Under the pieces are notes generated by a model that was not told the DNA's origin, searched no databases, and saw nothing but the letters and a program-made list of their open reading frames with translations. DNA of 64,000 nucleotides from Flavobacterium sp. 20NA77.7. Its GTDB lineage: Bacteria; Bacteroidota; Bacteroidia; Flavobacteriales; Flavobacteriaceae. The stretch is from NCBI RefSeq assembly GCF_031326205.1, contig NZ_CP133721.1:868001-932000 (forward strand), in the 5' to 3' direction. Shown here piece after piece: positions 16,817 to 24,514 of this stretch (position 1 is the first letter of the stretch; each line of letters opens with the position of its first letter). The translations under genes were made by a program, and so were the position numbers.

Positions 16817-17377
16817 TTATATATCTTCTAAGTTAGTTCTGTTTTTTTTTGAAAGTGTTTTGAAGAAAGATGGCGTTAACCCTGTAATTTGTTTAAATTG
16901 CTTGGATAAATGTGCGACACTACTATAATTCATTTTGTACGAAATTTCAGTAATGTTTAGTTCGTCATAAATAAGTAATTCTTTAATTTTTTCTATTTTA
17001 TGTAGAATAATAAAATGTTCAATAGTAATACCTTTTGTTTCCGAGAAAATTTCTGCCATTTTATGATAATCTTGTTGCATTTTTTCCTGAAGAAGGGTAG
17101 AAAAATTCACATTGGGTATTTCGTCAGAATAATGAACCATTTCTACGATAATAGCAATAATTTTTTCAATTAGAATTGCTTTTTTATCATCCATTACTTT
17201 TAATCCTGATTTACGTAATTCACTTTTAAGTTCTTCTTTAGTGCTTTCAGAAATAGATTTAACTAATACAATTTCGCCTAATTCAACAGATTTATAGGCA
17301 ATATTCATCTTTTCCAATACTGATTTTACCATCATTTTACAACGAAGACTTACCATGTGTTGAATAAATATTTTCAT
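16817..17377 (-). CDS. AraC-family transcriptional regulator
   Basis: 186 residues. The last 90 hold the double helix-turn-helix of AraC/XylS ('KIKELLIYDELNITEISYKM', then 'HLSKQFKQITGLTPSFFKTL'). The N-terminal part ('MKIFIQHMVSLRCKMMVKSV') is short and is not the sugar-binding cupin of AraC; it resembles a group of flavobacterial regulators whose signal is unknown. It is transcribed in the same direction as, and upstream of, the lipoprotein, membrane protein, barrel, cupin and GH130 genes, so it may control them; that is inference from position. Confidence 0.88.
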   Translation of the reverse strand: MKIFIQHMVSLRCKMMVKSVLEKMNIAYKSVELGEIVLVKSISESTKEELKSELRKSGLKVMDDKKAILIEKIIAIIVEMVHYSDEIPNVNFSTLLQEKMQQDYHKMAEIFSETKGITIEHFIILHKIEKIKELLIYDELNITEISYKMNYSSVAHLSKQFKQITGLTPSFFKTLSKKNRTNLEDI

Positions 17378-17657
17378 TTTTATTTTTTAAGTGAAACGTA
17401 TTAAATCTGAGCTATAAAACAAGAAAAGGTACTGATGCAGGGCTTACATAACAAAAATTGTAAAAGTAGTATAGATGTGGAGTGTAGGTAATATAGAAAA
17501 GGTTTTTAGTGTAAAATATTGATTTTGGGACATTATTTTTACTAGTAATTACAAAGGTAATTAAAAATTAGCAGGTAAAAACTGGATAATGTTTTTTTAA
17601 CATTTAAATGGGAGGATATAACTTTATGGGTTAAAATTAAATAAACGAAAATTTTAT

Positions 17658-17939
17658 TTAACGCTTATTTTTTCTTTTTGAAAGCACATAGAGTAGTATA
17701 AACATAACAAGTTGTAGTAGCAGTACACTAAAAGAATAAAAAAGAACAACTAGTGCACTTCCATATTTAAAATGGTGGGGATCTGTAAAAAGGAACAAAT
17801 TGAAGACTAACCCAACTATTACTGCGAAAAGTTTGACCCTTTTATAAGAAGTAGTACACCATAGATGTACGATAAACCAGGTGTAAAACACACCGTATAA
17901 GAAGTAGAGTAGGGCAAAATCACTGTCAATGGGTAGCAT
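17658..17939 (-). CDS. Small membrane protein of unknown function (93 aa)
   Basis: 93 residues with three hydrophobic helices ('LLYFLYGVFYTWFIVHLWC', 'LFAVIVGLVFNLFLF', 'LLLQLVMFILLYVLSKRKNK') and a basic C-terminus on the cytoplasmic side. I recognise no family. It starts four bases after the stop of another small membrane protein, so they form a pair. Composition and frame are consistent with a real gene; function open. Confidence 0.6.
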   Translation of the reverse strand: MLPIDSDFALLYFLYGVFYTWFIVHLWCTTSYKRVKLFAVIVGLVFNLFLFTDPHHFKYGSALVVLFYSFSVLLLQLVMFILLYVLSKRKNKR

Positions 17940-17943
17940 GGGG

Positions 17944-18117
17944 TTATGTTATTTTGTTTACTTGTTTTTTACTTAATGCAAGTATAAATAAAATAAGTAA
18001 AGAAATTAAGGTAAGAAAGAATAGAAAACCTAATATCACTAGCATAAAATATAAACTATACTCATTCAAGTTTTTTTGGAGACCAAGTAAGACGTTAAAT
18101 AAAAAATAGTGTGTCAT
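17944..18117 (-). CDS. Small membrane protein of unknown function (57 aa)
   Basis: A 57-residue frame starting 'MTHYFLFNVLLGLQKNLNEY' and ending 'ALSKKQVNKIT'. One long hydrophobic helix ('FMLVILGFLFFLTLISLLIL') is followed by a basic tail, so it is a single-pass inner-membrane peptide with its C-terminus inside. The stop is four bases from the start of the 93-residue membrane protein. The operon arrangement is the main support; a chance frame cannot be excluded. Confidence 0.5.
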   Translation of the reverse strand: MTHYFLFNVLLGLQKNLNEYSLYFMLVILGFLFFLTLISLLILFILALSKKQVNKIT

Positions 18118-18283
18118 AATCGTTAGACAACAGAAATCTAGAAAAGTTTAATGACTAAATTAACTAATGAATTTTTATGATGCTTAGCAGCTTATAACAA
18201 TAGTGATGATTTATTAGTGATTAGTTGAAGGAGAAAACTTGTTAAATAAAATTCTGAACAGAATAAACGATTTGTAATTGCTG

Positions 18284-18308
18284 CTAACTGTTGTGCCTGT
18301 TGCAAAAC
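18284..18308. repeat. Inverted repeat arm, left (partner 18578-18602)
   Basis: Begins CTAACTGTTGTGCCTGTTGC; the reverse complement of 18578-18602 begins CTAACAGGCGTAACTGTTGC. Nineteen of 25 positions agree by eye. Both carry CTAAC at one end, reminiscent of, but not equal to, the attC core. Confidence 0.55.
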
Positions 18309-18498
18309 TCAAATATACAAAAAATTGCATAAAAACGGGATAATTTGTATGTTTATTCATGGAAGAAAAAAATACACCACAGTTTATTTTTTAAATAGGG
18401 AAGTGCTTTGCTTTTGTAAAAACGGTCTATCAAGACTTCATATTTTCAAATTTAAGCGCCCGAAATTTTAGAATTTTGTTCAGGAACTAAAAAATAAA

Positions 18499-18536
18499 CC
18501 TCTTTAGGTCTCTGAGTTTATCGAAGAGAAAAGAGG
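18499..18536 (-). terminator. Rho-independent terminator of the 384-aa secreted protein gene
   Basis: Stem CCTCTTT/AAAGAGG extended by a TCTC/GAGA pairing inside, with T-rich sequence on the downstream (minus) side (GGTTTATTTTTT). Placed about 60 bases after the stop codon at 18599. Confidence 0.6.
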
Positions 18537-18598
18537 CTTGTTTTTATGTTTTTGTAAATTGTTTTGAGAAAATGATAGTTGTGCAACAGTTACGCCTG

Positions 18599-19753
18599 TT
18601 AGTGGCTGTGATTTTCGTTCCAATCTAGTTTCGTTATTTTATTTTCTTTTATAATTAAAACTGAGATTTCTCTTTCCAATCCAGTGCCGTAATGATCAAG
18701 GTTTATTAAAGTATATTCTCCATATTGAGAAGTAATTGGATTATGTGTGTACAAATCACTAAAAAATAATGGATTTACGATTTCTATTTCATTATTTTTT
18801 ATTTCAGCTATAAATGTCAAATTTGATAGATTTACAATGAATAGTTCTTTGTTTTTCCATCTAAAAAGCGAAAATATTTGAACGCCATATAAATCTAATT
18901 TTTTCTCAAAAGCATTTGATTTGTCGGTATATCCTAGAGCTTCTCCTTTAACTCTAGTGTTTATTTCAGTATCTTTAGCTAATGTTAATTTTCTAGGGTT
19001 ATTAATTATTTTTATTTCCGACGAGCCACTTCCATGACCCAATTCTGCAAGAACTTCATATCCATTATTATTTTTTATTACTGAATTAGTACAAGTTGAT
19101 TCTGTAAAGAACGTTTTTGAGGTTGATTTTTCGTAAAAATAAACTGTTCCTCCCCATTCTCCATGACAATCTCCATAAACAATAAATTCATCGTCTTCAA
19201 ATAGTCTTGGTTGACTCTTTAGAGGAAAACTGTCTTTAGATTTTATCCATTTATTACCATTCCATAAATAAATTGAATTATTTGATAATCCTCCTAACTG
19301 ATTATCAATTATCCAATGATATTTAAATTTTTTAGTATTTAATTTATTTTCGAGATTTGTATCTCGATCAAAATTATCAAGTTTAAAGCAAGCGAATTTT
19401 CCGTTTTCAAAAAGTGAGACAAGTGAGTTCTGATATATTACAGAGAATGATTTTGGAAAATTTTTGATATTATCTATTTCATCTTCAGCTTCTTCAAATT
19501 TGTTAGAGAAGTATGGATTCTTAACGATAATATGAGTTGTATCAAATTCTATAAAGCTATTGCTTACAGAAACATTGAATTTTTCTTTATAGGGACTTTT
19601 ATATAAACTATCTTGTGTTATTATAGTTTTATTCCAGCTTTGTTTTTGAAAATGTTCCAAAAGTTTTTTTTCAAAATTCTGTTGATTGTTTTGAGAACAA
19701 ACCGAAATGAAAAATCCTAAAAATAATAAAATGTTGAAGTGTTTTCTCATCAT
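18599..19753 (-). CDS. Secreted protein of unknown function
   Basis: 384 residues from the ATG at 19753; the frame extends upstream to 19807 but the signal peptide 'MMRKHFNILLFLGFFISVCS' clearly begins here. 'SVCSQ' near the cleavage site could be a poor lipobox. The mature part is rich in beta-strand and polar residues ('YHWIIDNQLGGLSNNSIYLW', 'CHGEWGGTVYFYEKS', 'LGHGSGSSEIKIINN') and looks like a propeller-type or repeat fold, but I cannot name a family. It stands alone between a small-membrane-protein pair and a recombinase relic, and GTTAGTGGC/GCCACTAAC lie at its two ends, which suggests it arrived as a cassette. Confidence 0.65.
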   Translation of the reverse strand: MMRKHFNILLFLGFFISVCSQNNQQNFEKKLLEHFQKQSWNKTIITQDSLYKSPYKEKFNVSVSNSFIEFDTTHIIVKNPYFSNKFEEAEDEIDNIKNFPKSFSVIYQNSLVSLFENGKFACFKLDNFDRDTNLENKLNTKKFKYHWIIDNQLGGLSNNSIYLWNGNKWIKSKDSFPLKSQPRLFEDDEFIVYGDCHGEWGGTVYFYEKSTSKTFFTESTCTNSVIKNNNGYEVLAELGHGSGSSEIKIINNPRKLTLAKDTEINTRVKGEALGYTDKSNAFEKKLDLYGVQIFSLFRWKNKELFIVNLSNLTFIAEIKNNEIEIVNPLFFSDLYTHNPITSQYGEYTLINLDHYGTGLEREISVLIIKENKITKLDWNENHSH

Positions 19754-19802
19754 TGTCTCTTTGGTATAATAATTTTCTGTTTTGCACAGTTTTTTCATCA
19801 TT

Positions 19803-19893
19803 GCCACTAACTTGTATATATGCTCAGTTTTTTGCTTTTTTGTTGAGCAAAGCTTACTGTTTTTGGTTAGCTATGCTCAACTATTGTTGCGTA
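19803..19893. repeat. Cassette-boundary-like palindromes
   Basis: GCCACTAAC at 19803-19811 is the exact reverse complement of GTTAGTGGC at 18598-18606, at the other end of the secreted-protein gene. Next to it, GTTGAGCA-a-AGCT and AGCT-a-TGCTCAAC (about 19850-19893) form an imperfect hairpin with an unpaired base in each arm, as recombination sites folded from single strands often do. The attC consensus itself is not matched. Confidence 0.5.
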
Positions 19894-19901
19894 TTATTTT
19901 T

Positions 19902-20205
19902 TTATAAATCATCAAAAGGACTTTTAATTTGTTGAATGTTTTTAGTACTCACATGCGTGTAAATTTCAGTAGTTTTACTACTATTATGTCCTAATAATTC
20001 TTATATATATCTTAAATCGCTTCCACTTTCTAATAAGTGAGTGGCATAGCTATGTCGTAGCCAATGTAATGTAATAGGTTTTTTTATTGTGGCTAATTTA
20101 ATACTTTTTTCAATACTTCCTCTAAACTTCTAGCAGAATATTGCGTATTTTTTTCTTGTCCTTCAAAAAGATAAATTTTTGGGCTGTATTGTTATTTTAG
20201 GAAGG
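19902..20205 (-). pseudogene. Decayed XerC/D-like tyrosine recombinase (C-terminal catalytic part)
   Basis: Reading the minus strand gives '[20 protein letters not shown]', then after a frameshift '[20 protein letters not shown]' and 'GSDLRYI*ELLGHNSSKTTE', and finally 'IYTHVSTKNIQQIKSPFDDL' before the stop. This is the catalytic end of a tyrosine recombinase: H-x-L-R-H-S-x-A-T-H, L-G-H, and the nucleophile Y in T-E-I-Y-T-H-V. It has at least one frameshift, an in-frame TAA where glutamine is expected, another stop upstream, and no N-terminal half, so it is dead. Close relatives with the I-K-S-P-x-D end are common in Bacteroidota. It lies next to the cassette-like secreted protein. Confidence 0.85.
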
Positions 20206-20228
20206 TTCAGGTGTTTTGATACTCCATA

Positions 20229-20261
20229 GATAGTGTATGGATAGTGTATGGATAGTGTATG
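20229..20261. repeat. Tandem 11-bp repeat GATAGTGTATG (three copies)
   Basis: Three perfect direct copies, just beyond the truncated 5' end of the recombinase relic. Period 11 is close to one DNA turn. It may mark the deletion junction that removed the 5' half of the recombinase. Confidence 0.9.
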
Positions 20262-20338
20262 CAAAAGTAGTTGTTACCAAATTGAAGTTATAGGTTCTGT
20301 TTTTTAAAGAGAAAAAAATTAACTATTATTTAATTCAG

Positions 20339-20545
20339 TTACTCTTCCACAAATTCCAAAATATCACCTGGCTGGCAGGCAAGAGCGTTGCAAAGTAATT
20401 GAAGTGTGCTAAAACGTATGGCCTTCGCTTTACCTGTCTTTAGGTTAGATAAATTAGCCAGTGTAATACCAACTTTTTCTGAGAGTTCGTTTAAAGACAT
20501 CTTTCGTTTAGCCATCATGACATCTAAATTTACTATTATTCTCAT
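20339..20545 (-). CDS. XRE/Cro-CI helix-turn-helix regulator (YozG-like)
   Basis: 68 residues, a single HTH_3 domain: 'LDVMMAKRKMSLNELSEKVG', then 'ITLANLSNLKTGKAKAIRFS', and an acidic end 'CQPGDILEFVEE'. This tiny type is nearly always the neighbour of a DUF2975 membrane protein, as here: only three bases separate the genes, with the membrane protein first. It presumably represses its own operon; how the membrane partner influences it is not known. Confidence 0.92.
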   Translation of the reverse strand: MRIIVNLDVMMAKRKMSLNELSEKVGITLANLSNLKTGKAKAIRFSTLQLLCNALACQPGDILEFVEE

Positions 20546-20548
20546 ACA

Positions 20549-21103
20549 CTAAATTGTTAATTCGTTTTCTTCTTGTAGTTCAATACCACGCTTAAAAATG
20601 TGTGCAAGGACTAAAAGGACAACTCCCATAAACAACCACACATCAGCACCGCCAAATTTTAATTCTTCCAAACTTGGCATAGGTATATCTTGTGCAAGTA
20701 ACCAGTTAGTATAATTGGCTCCCCATAAAGAGAATAGACCTATTCCAAAGGTTATATACATAAAGTTAAATATAAAACGACATACATCTTTATTGAAAGG
20801 TTGTGCCAAACTTAATTTTTTATCGTACAACAATTTAACAATTAAGTAAAACAATAAGGCTTTTAAACCTGTTGCAATGATCATTAAACTTGTAATGCTA
20901 ACAAAATGAGAGGTGCTGTTTTTTAGCAAAGTCGCTAAATTAGTTTCCTTCCAAAAGTGCTGTGCTCCTTCAGGATTAATAAATAAAGAGAAAAAGGTGT
21001 TAAAAATAAAACCGCCTAATTCTATACAAATTCCGATAAAGATAATCCAAGCTAATGCATATATTATTTTTAGGATGTGCTGGGTAGTAATTTTAATTTC
21101 CAT
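20549..21103 (-). CDS. DUF2975 membrane protein
   Basis: 184 residues with four membrane helices ('ALAWIIFIGICIELGGFIF', 'SHFVSITSLMIIATGLKALL', 'CRFIFNFMYITFGIGLFSLW', 'ADVWLFMGVVLLVLAHIFKR'). The last helix followed by 'GIELQEENELTI' is typical of DUF2975. It is encoded immediately upstream of the YozG-like regulator, the standard pairing for this family. Function unknown; a membrane sensor or a stress-responsive protein is often guessed, without evidence in the sequence. Confidence 0.9.
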   Translation of the reverse strand: MEIKITTQHILKIIYALAWIIFIGICIELGGFIFNTFFSLFINPEGAQHFWKETNLATLLKNSTSHFVSITSLMIIATGLKALLFYLIVKLLYDKKLSLAQPFNKDVCRFIFNFMYITFGIGLFSLWGANYTNWLLAQDIPMPSLEELKFGGADVWLFMGVVLLVLAHIFKRGIELQEENELTI

Positions 21104-21205
21104 CTGTGCGTGTTTTTAAAATTTCCATCAAAATTACTAAATATTTATTGTTTATCAATAAAAATATATTATTTTTTGATAATTTTTTTATATTAGTTAA
21201 TATAA

Positions 21206-21934
21206 TTATATAAAAACACCTTTACTAAGTGTCAGTACACCAGTTACTAAAATTAGTATAAGAACGCTATTTTTAAATTGATTTTCGGTAAGTAAGGATA
21301 AGATTTGTTTGCCGATGTAGGTACCAATAAAACTTACGACAAGTAGAATAGGGATTAGGTATAAATCATGTTGATGAACAAACCCATTTGCCATATAAAC
21401 AATACTTCTACTAGCATCTATACCTAAATCAATTACAGCAGAAGTTGCAATAAATACACTGGATTTTAAATGATAAGAAGCTAAAACGACACCTCGAATA
21501 GTACCTCCTGTGCCAAGTATACCTGCTAAAAAACCTGAAAGAGCACCACCAATAATAGCTGTAGTGCGTGTAGGATTGAGTTTTAAATTTCTAAAAATGA
21601 GTAGAGTTAGGCTAATTAAAATTAGAAATATAGCTAACGATTTTTCTAACAAATCACTTGTGATATACTTACTTAGCCATGCACCTATGCTTACAAAAAC
21701 AATGGCAGAAAAGCCCATTCGTATAATGAGTTTTTTGTTAAAGCCTTCTCTAAAAAAAAAGATTTTTGAAATATTACTACTTAAGTGAAATAATGCTGTT
21801 ATACCCAAAACTGAATGAAAATCAAAAAAATAGCTAGCAATTGGTACAAATAGCATTGAAGAACCAAAGCCACCAACGGTCCCAATTATCTCAGCTAGTA
21901 ATGCGAGAAGAATAAAATAAATAAGAAACTCCAA
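21206..21934 (-). CDS. TauE/SafE-family sulfite/anion exporter-like permease
   Basis: 242 residues with seven to eight membrane helices and the internal duplication of the family: 'LLALLAEIIGTVGGFGSSML' in the first half and 'IIGGALSGFLAGILGTGGTI' in the second, each with the glycine-rich loop. Members move sulfite, sulfoacetate or other small anions; the substrate here is unknown. The gene stands alone on the minus strand between the DUF2975 gene and the flavoenzyme gene, 42 bases from the latter, so co-transcription with it is possible. Confidence 0.88.
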   Translation of the reverse strand: MEFLIYFILLALLAEIIGTVGGFGSSMLFVPIASYFFDFHSVLGITALFHLSSNISKIFFFREGFNKKLIIRMGFSAIVFVSIGAWLSKYITSDLLEKSLAIFLILISLTLLIFRNLKLNPTRTTAIIGGALSGFLAGILGTGGTIRGVVLASYHLKSSVFIATSAVIDLGIDASRSIVYMANGFVHQHDLYLIPILLVVSFIGTYIGKQILSLLTENQFKNSVLILILVTGVLTLSKGVFI

Positions 21935-21976
21935 AACAATATAGATTTCTAAGTAAATATAGTAATTTATATCGAG

Positions 21977-22927
21977 TTAATTTAATAAATTTTTTAGTAT
22001 TGATGCAACAGGCAAAATAGCTTTAGTATGAGCAATACTTGGACCAGCTACCCAAACCGTTTTATAGGTAACCTCTTTAGCTGCTTTTTCTGTGGCTTTC
22101 ATGCCTATATAAAAACGAACCATTTTTACCCACTTTTTTAAACGTTTGCTTTTGTTTAAAAAACGTTCAATCCAAGGCTGTTTTGTGCCTACTTTTTGCA
22201 CATAGGGTGTATTGATTACCGTACAAGGAGTACCAGAAATACGTTCGGTTACAACAATATCTGAATCTGTATAGGTTACACATGCCTGTTTATACTCTTC
22301 TGAAACGTCAGCTTCTAAAGAAGCTATAAACGGACTACCCACAGAAACACCTACGGCTCCATAGCTCAACATTTCGTCTAATTCTGCTTTACAGCCTACA
22401 CCTCCAGCAGAAATAATAGGGAGGGAGATAGCGATGCTTAATTCTTTAAGTAGGGCTTCAGGCGATAAATTACCTCGATGACCGCCCGCTTCATTGTTTA
22501 CGGCTATAACCGCATCAGCACCTAGTTGTTCAACTTTTTTAGCAAAAGCTAAATCGGTAACATCACAAAAGACTTTAATGCCGGCTTGGTGTGCTTGTTT
22601 TATTGTTTCTTCCGGACTTCCTAATGAAGTAATAATAAAATCTACTTTTTCTTCACAAAGTACGCGCAGTTGCTCTTTGTATTTAATATTGGATTTATTA
22701 ACAATTAAATTGAAGCCAAAACTTCCTCCTGGTACTTTGTTTGCTTTTAATGTTGCTATGGCTGTTTTTAGTTCGTCTAGTGTTCTGTAGTTTAGAGCGG
22801 GAATACAACCCGCTACACCATTTTTCATCCCTTCTATCACCATTTTAGTATTAGATACTAAAAACATTGGCGCCATTATGATGGGGTGGGTAATACCTAA
22901 TAAATCGTGTAGGTTTTGTTTTTTCAT
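21977..22927 (-). CDS. NAD(P)H-dependent flavin oxidoreductase / nitronate monooxygenase family
   Basis: 316 residues from the ATG at 22927 (a longer frame to 22948 adds 'MVKLFCT' and is unlikely). TIM-barrel FMN enzyme of the NPD family: 'LLGITHPIIMAPMFLVSNTK' at the start, 'AGGHRGNLSPEALLKEL' and 'PIISAGGVGCKAELDEML' with the phosphate-binding glycines, 'GAVGVSVGSPFIAS'. Members oxidise nitronates or reduce enoyl substrates. In this sequence 'NNEAGGHRG' holds the histidine usual for nitronate oxidation. The physiological substrate is not evident. Confidence 0.85.
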   Translation of the reverse strand: MKKQNLHDLLGITHPIIMAPMFLVSNTKMVIEGMKNGVAGCIPALNYRTLDELKTAIATLKANKVPGGSFGFNLIVNKSNIKYKEQLRVLCEEKVDFIITSLGSPEETIKQAHQAGIKVFCDVTDLAFAKKVEQLGADAVIAVNNEAGGHRGNLSPEALLKELSIAISLPIISAGGVGCKAELDEMLSYGAVGVSVGSPFIASLEADVSEEYKQACVTYTDSDIVVTERISGTPCTVINTPYVQKVGTKQPWIERFLNKSKRLKKWVKMVRFYIGMKATEKAAKEVTYKTVWVAGPSIAHTKAILPVASILKNLLN

Positions 22928-22987
22928 TGTACAGAATAATTTTACCAAATATACTAAAAAATGCTATGCATGCATATATAATAAGTA

Positions 22988-23578
22988 TTATTTTTTAGGG
23001 TCAAATCTTCGGGTTTCAGGATTGAATTTATAACGATTTGACTGCGTTTTATTGGAAAGAATGACATCATTTTCTTTGGTTAAAGAAAAATCGAAGCCTT
23101 CTCGTCTTGTTTTTTCTTGGGTTTCTGAAGTGGTTTTGTTTTTGTCTAAAAATACGGTTTCTTTAATTTTACTTGTTTTTTGAATATTGCCTAGAATTTT
23201 AACTTTGGTAGATGAAAATTCCCAAATTTCATTAGAAGTTACAATAGTTTCTTCTTTCTTCAATTTGGTCTCAATTTTTATATTTTCAACATAGCTAAAA
23301 TGATACAGTTTTACGCCACTTATAGTGAAACTCGTAATTTTTAGTTGGGTTGGAAATTGAGTTTTGTCTGAAGTAGTTAATTCTTTGAGTACTACTTTTT
23401 CTTTTTTATCATCAAACTGAATATAGGCTACTAATTTATTTTTTCCTCCTTCGGAACTAATTTCAGCGGTTATGTTTTCATAACTGGCAAGGGGAGGAAG
23501 AGGTGCTGCTTTTTTCTTTTGACTAAAAACCAGGCAACTAAGCAAACTAAAAACGAAAATCAGACACTTTTTTAACAT
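22988..23578 (-). CDS. Secreted protein of unknown function
   Basis: 196 residues from the ATG at 23578; the frame extends to 23614 but the signal peptide 'LKKCLIFVFSLLSCLVFSQ' starts here. The mature protein is small, rich in lysine and threonine, with alternating strands ('NKLVAYIQFDDKKEKVVLKE', 'NEIWEFSSTKVKILGNIQKT') suggesting an all-beta periplasmic domain. It ends 'YKFNPETRRFDPKK'. No family recognised. It lies downstream of proteorhodopsin on the same strand, but a strong terminator separates them. Confidence 0.65.
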   Translation of the reverse strand: MLKKCLIFVFSLLSCLVFSQKKKAAPLPPLASYENITAEISSEGGKNKLVAYIQFDDKKEKVVLKELTTSDKTQFPTQLKITSFTISGVKLYHFSYVENIKIETKLKKEETIVTSNEIWEFSSTKVKILGNIQKTSKIKETVFLDKNKTTSETQEKTRREGFDFSLTKENDVILSNKTQSNRYKFNPETRRFDPKK

Positions 23579-23630
23579 AAAAAACAGATTAAATTTGGTT
23601 TTACCAATATACAATTTATTTTCAAATAAA

Positions 23631-23660
23631 AAAACCGAGCTAATTTCTTAACTCGGTTTT
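23631..23660 (-). terminator. Terminator of the proteorhodopsin gene
   Basis: Arms AAAACCGAG and CTCGGTTTT around a 12-base loop, 28 bases after the rhodopsin stop. In the minus direction it is followed by a T-rich run. Its sequence is one base different from the terminator at 25399-25428. Confidence 0.85.
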
Positions 23661-23688
23661 CTTACAAAAACTAAATTACTTATTTAAA

Positions 23689-24402
23689 CTATTCTTTTTG
23701 AGACTGAACAGCTAAATTGTAAATTACTAATCCAAAACCAATTTTGTTTATGGCATCAGCAATGTTGTAGGCGATATCTACGCTACCTTTTCCTAATATA
23801 CTTGTATACCAGCCATCAGTACCTAACATGTATCCTAATGGATAGATTGCCCAACCTACTAATACGAACCAGCATAAAATTTTGTGTGATTTTAATACAT
23901 TTCCTCCAGCAGCAGTTGCAAGTTTAGATGCAGAGCCTAGCCAAATTTCATATACAATAATGAAGTAAGCAATACCTGAAATACCACCCCATAATGCAGC
24001 TGATTCAGAGAATACAGTTTCTCCTAAATAACCTGTTACAAGCATAATTACAGATAAAGCAATCATTTTCCATAATAAATCTGTTTTTGCTCCAGCTACT
24101 TTTAAAATTAAATAGAATTCAACACACATTAATGGCACTGTTAAAATCCAATCTACGTATCTAAAAAATGTTGGAGATTCACCTACTACAGCCCAATATT
24201 CTTTCATGTAAAAATAATGTACTGCAGCAATGAATGTAATTAAACCTGAAACGAGTACCGAGGTACGCCATTTTTTGTCAAATTGGTTTAACGAAAGAAA
24301 GAAAAATGCAGACGCAGCCATCATTGCCATGCATCCTACAAAAAATGTAAACCCGATGTAATCATCTGGTAGCATTTTTGAAATTAATACTAAATTTTTC
24401 AT
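23689..24402 (-). CDS. Green-absorbing proteorhodopsin (light-driven proton pump)
   Basis: 237 residues with seven membrane helices. Helix C reads 'RYVDWILTVPLMCVEFYLIL' (81-100) and gives the D-T-E motif of proton pumps: D84 acceptor, T88, E95 donor. M92 sits at the spectral-tuning site (position 105 of the reference protein), which in flavobacterial rhodopsins means green light. H62 is the partner of the acceptor. K220 in 'ADAINKIGFGLVIY' binds retinal. The short polar head 'MKNLVLISKMLPDD' could be partly cleaved. It would pump protons outward in light and help survival under energy shortage. The Blh gene, which makes its retinal, is divergently transcribed 112 bases away. Confidence 0.96.
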   Translation of the reverse strand: MKNLVLISKMLPDDYIGFTFFVGCMAMMAASAFFFLSLNQFDKKWRTSVLVSGLITFIAAVHYFYMKEYWAVVGESPTFFRYVDWILTVPLMCVEFYLILKVAGAKTDLLWKMIALSVIMLVTGYLGETVFSESAALWGGISGIAYFIIVYEIWLGSASKLATAAGGNVLKSHKILCWFVLVGWAIYPLGYMLGTDGWYTSILGKGSVDIAYNIADAINKIGFGLVIYNLAVQSQKE

Positions 24403-24436
24403 AGTTTTTTGGTTTTTAATTAAAAAAAATGTTAAT

Positions 24437-24468
24437 TTGTTTAATCAAAATTAAAAAACATTAAACAA
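24437..24468. promoter_or_regulatory. Candidate operator: inverted repeat over the rhodopsin -7 box
   Basis: Perfect 9-bp arms TTGTTTAAT (24437-24445) and ATTAAACAA (24460-24468) are spaced 14 bases and centred on the rhodopsin -7 element. A further ATGTTTAAT occurs at 24481-24489 and AACAATAAAC at 24501-24510, close to blh. The layout fits a dimeric regulator controlling both genes; the regulator is not encoded nearby. The region is so AT-rich that chance must be considered. Confidence 0.5.
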
Positions 24469-24477
24469 TAAACCAAA
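24446..24477 (-). promoter_or_regulatory. Proteorhodopsin promoter (-33/-7)
   Basis: On the minus strand TTTG (24474-24477), 20 bases, then TAATTTTG (24446-24453) match the TTTG/TAnnTTTG consensus of flavobacterial sigma factor exactly. This gives a leader of roughly 35-40 bases before the ATG. Confidence 0.65.
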
Positions 24478-24514
24478 TAAATGTTTAATTTTTTTAAAAA
24501 AACAATAAACAAAA

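Larger units (their letters stand above)
18118..18598. other. Non-coding scarred segment
   Basis: No credible gene. It contains one arm of an imperfect inverted repeat (18284-18308, matched in opposite sense at 18578-18602 with 19 of 25 bases equal) and the terminator at 18499-18536. It may be the recombination-site remnant of a gene cassette; see the integrase relic at 19902. Confidence 0.55.

Noticed and set aside
18598-19811. Secreted-protein gene as a canonical integron cassette
   Set aside because: Boundary motif GCCACTAAC does not meet the RYYYAAC/GTTRRRY cores, and the recombinase relic points with its 3' end, not its 5' end, to the gene. It is kept only as a cassette-like finding.
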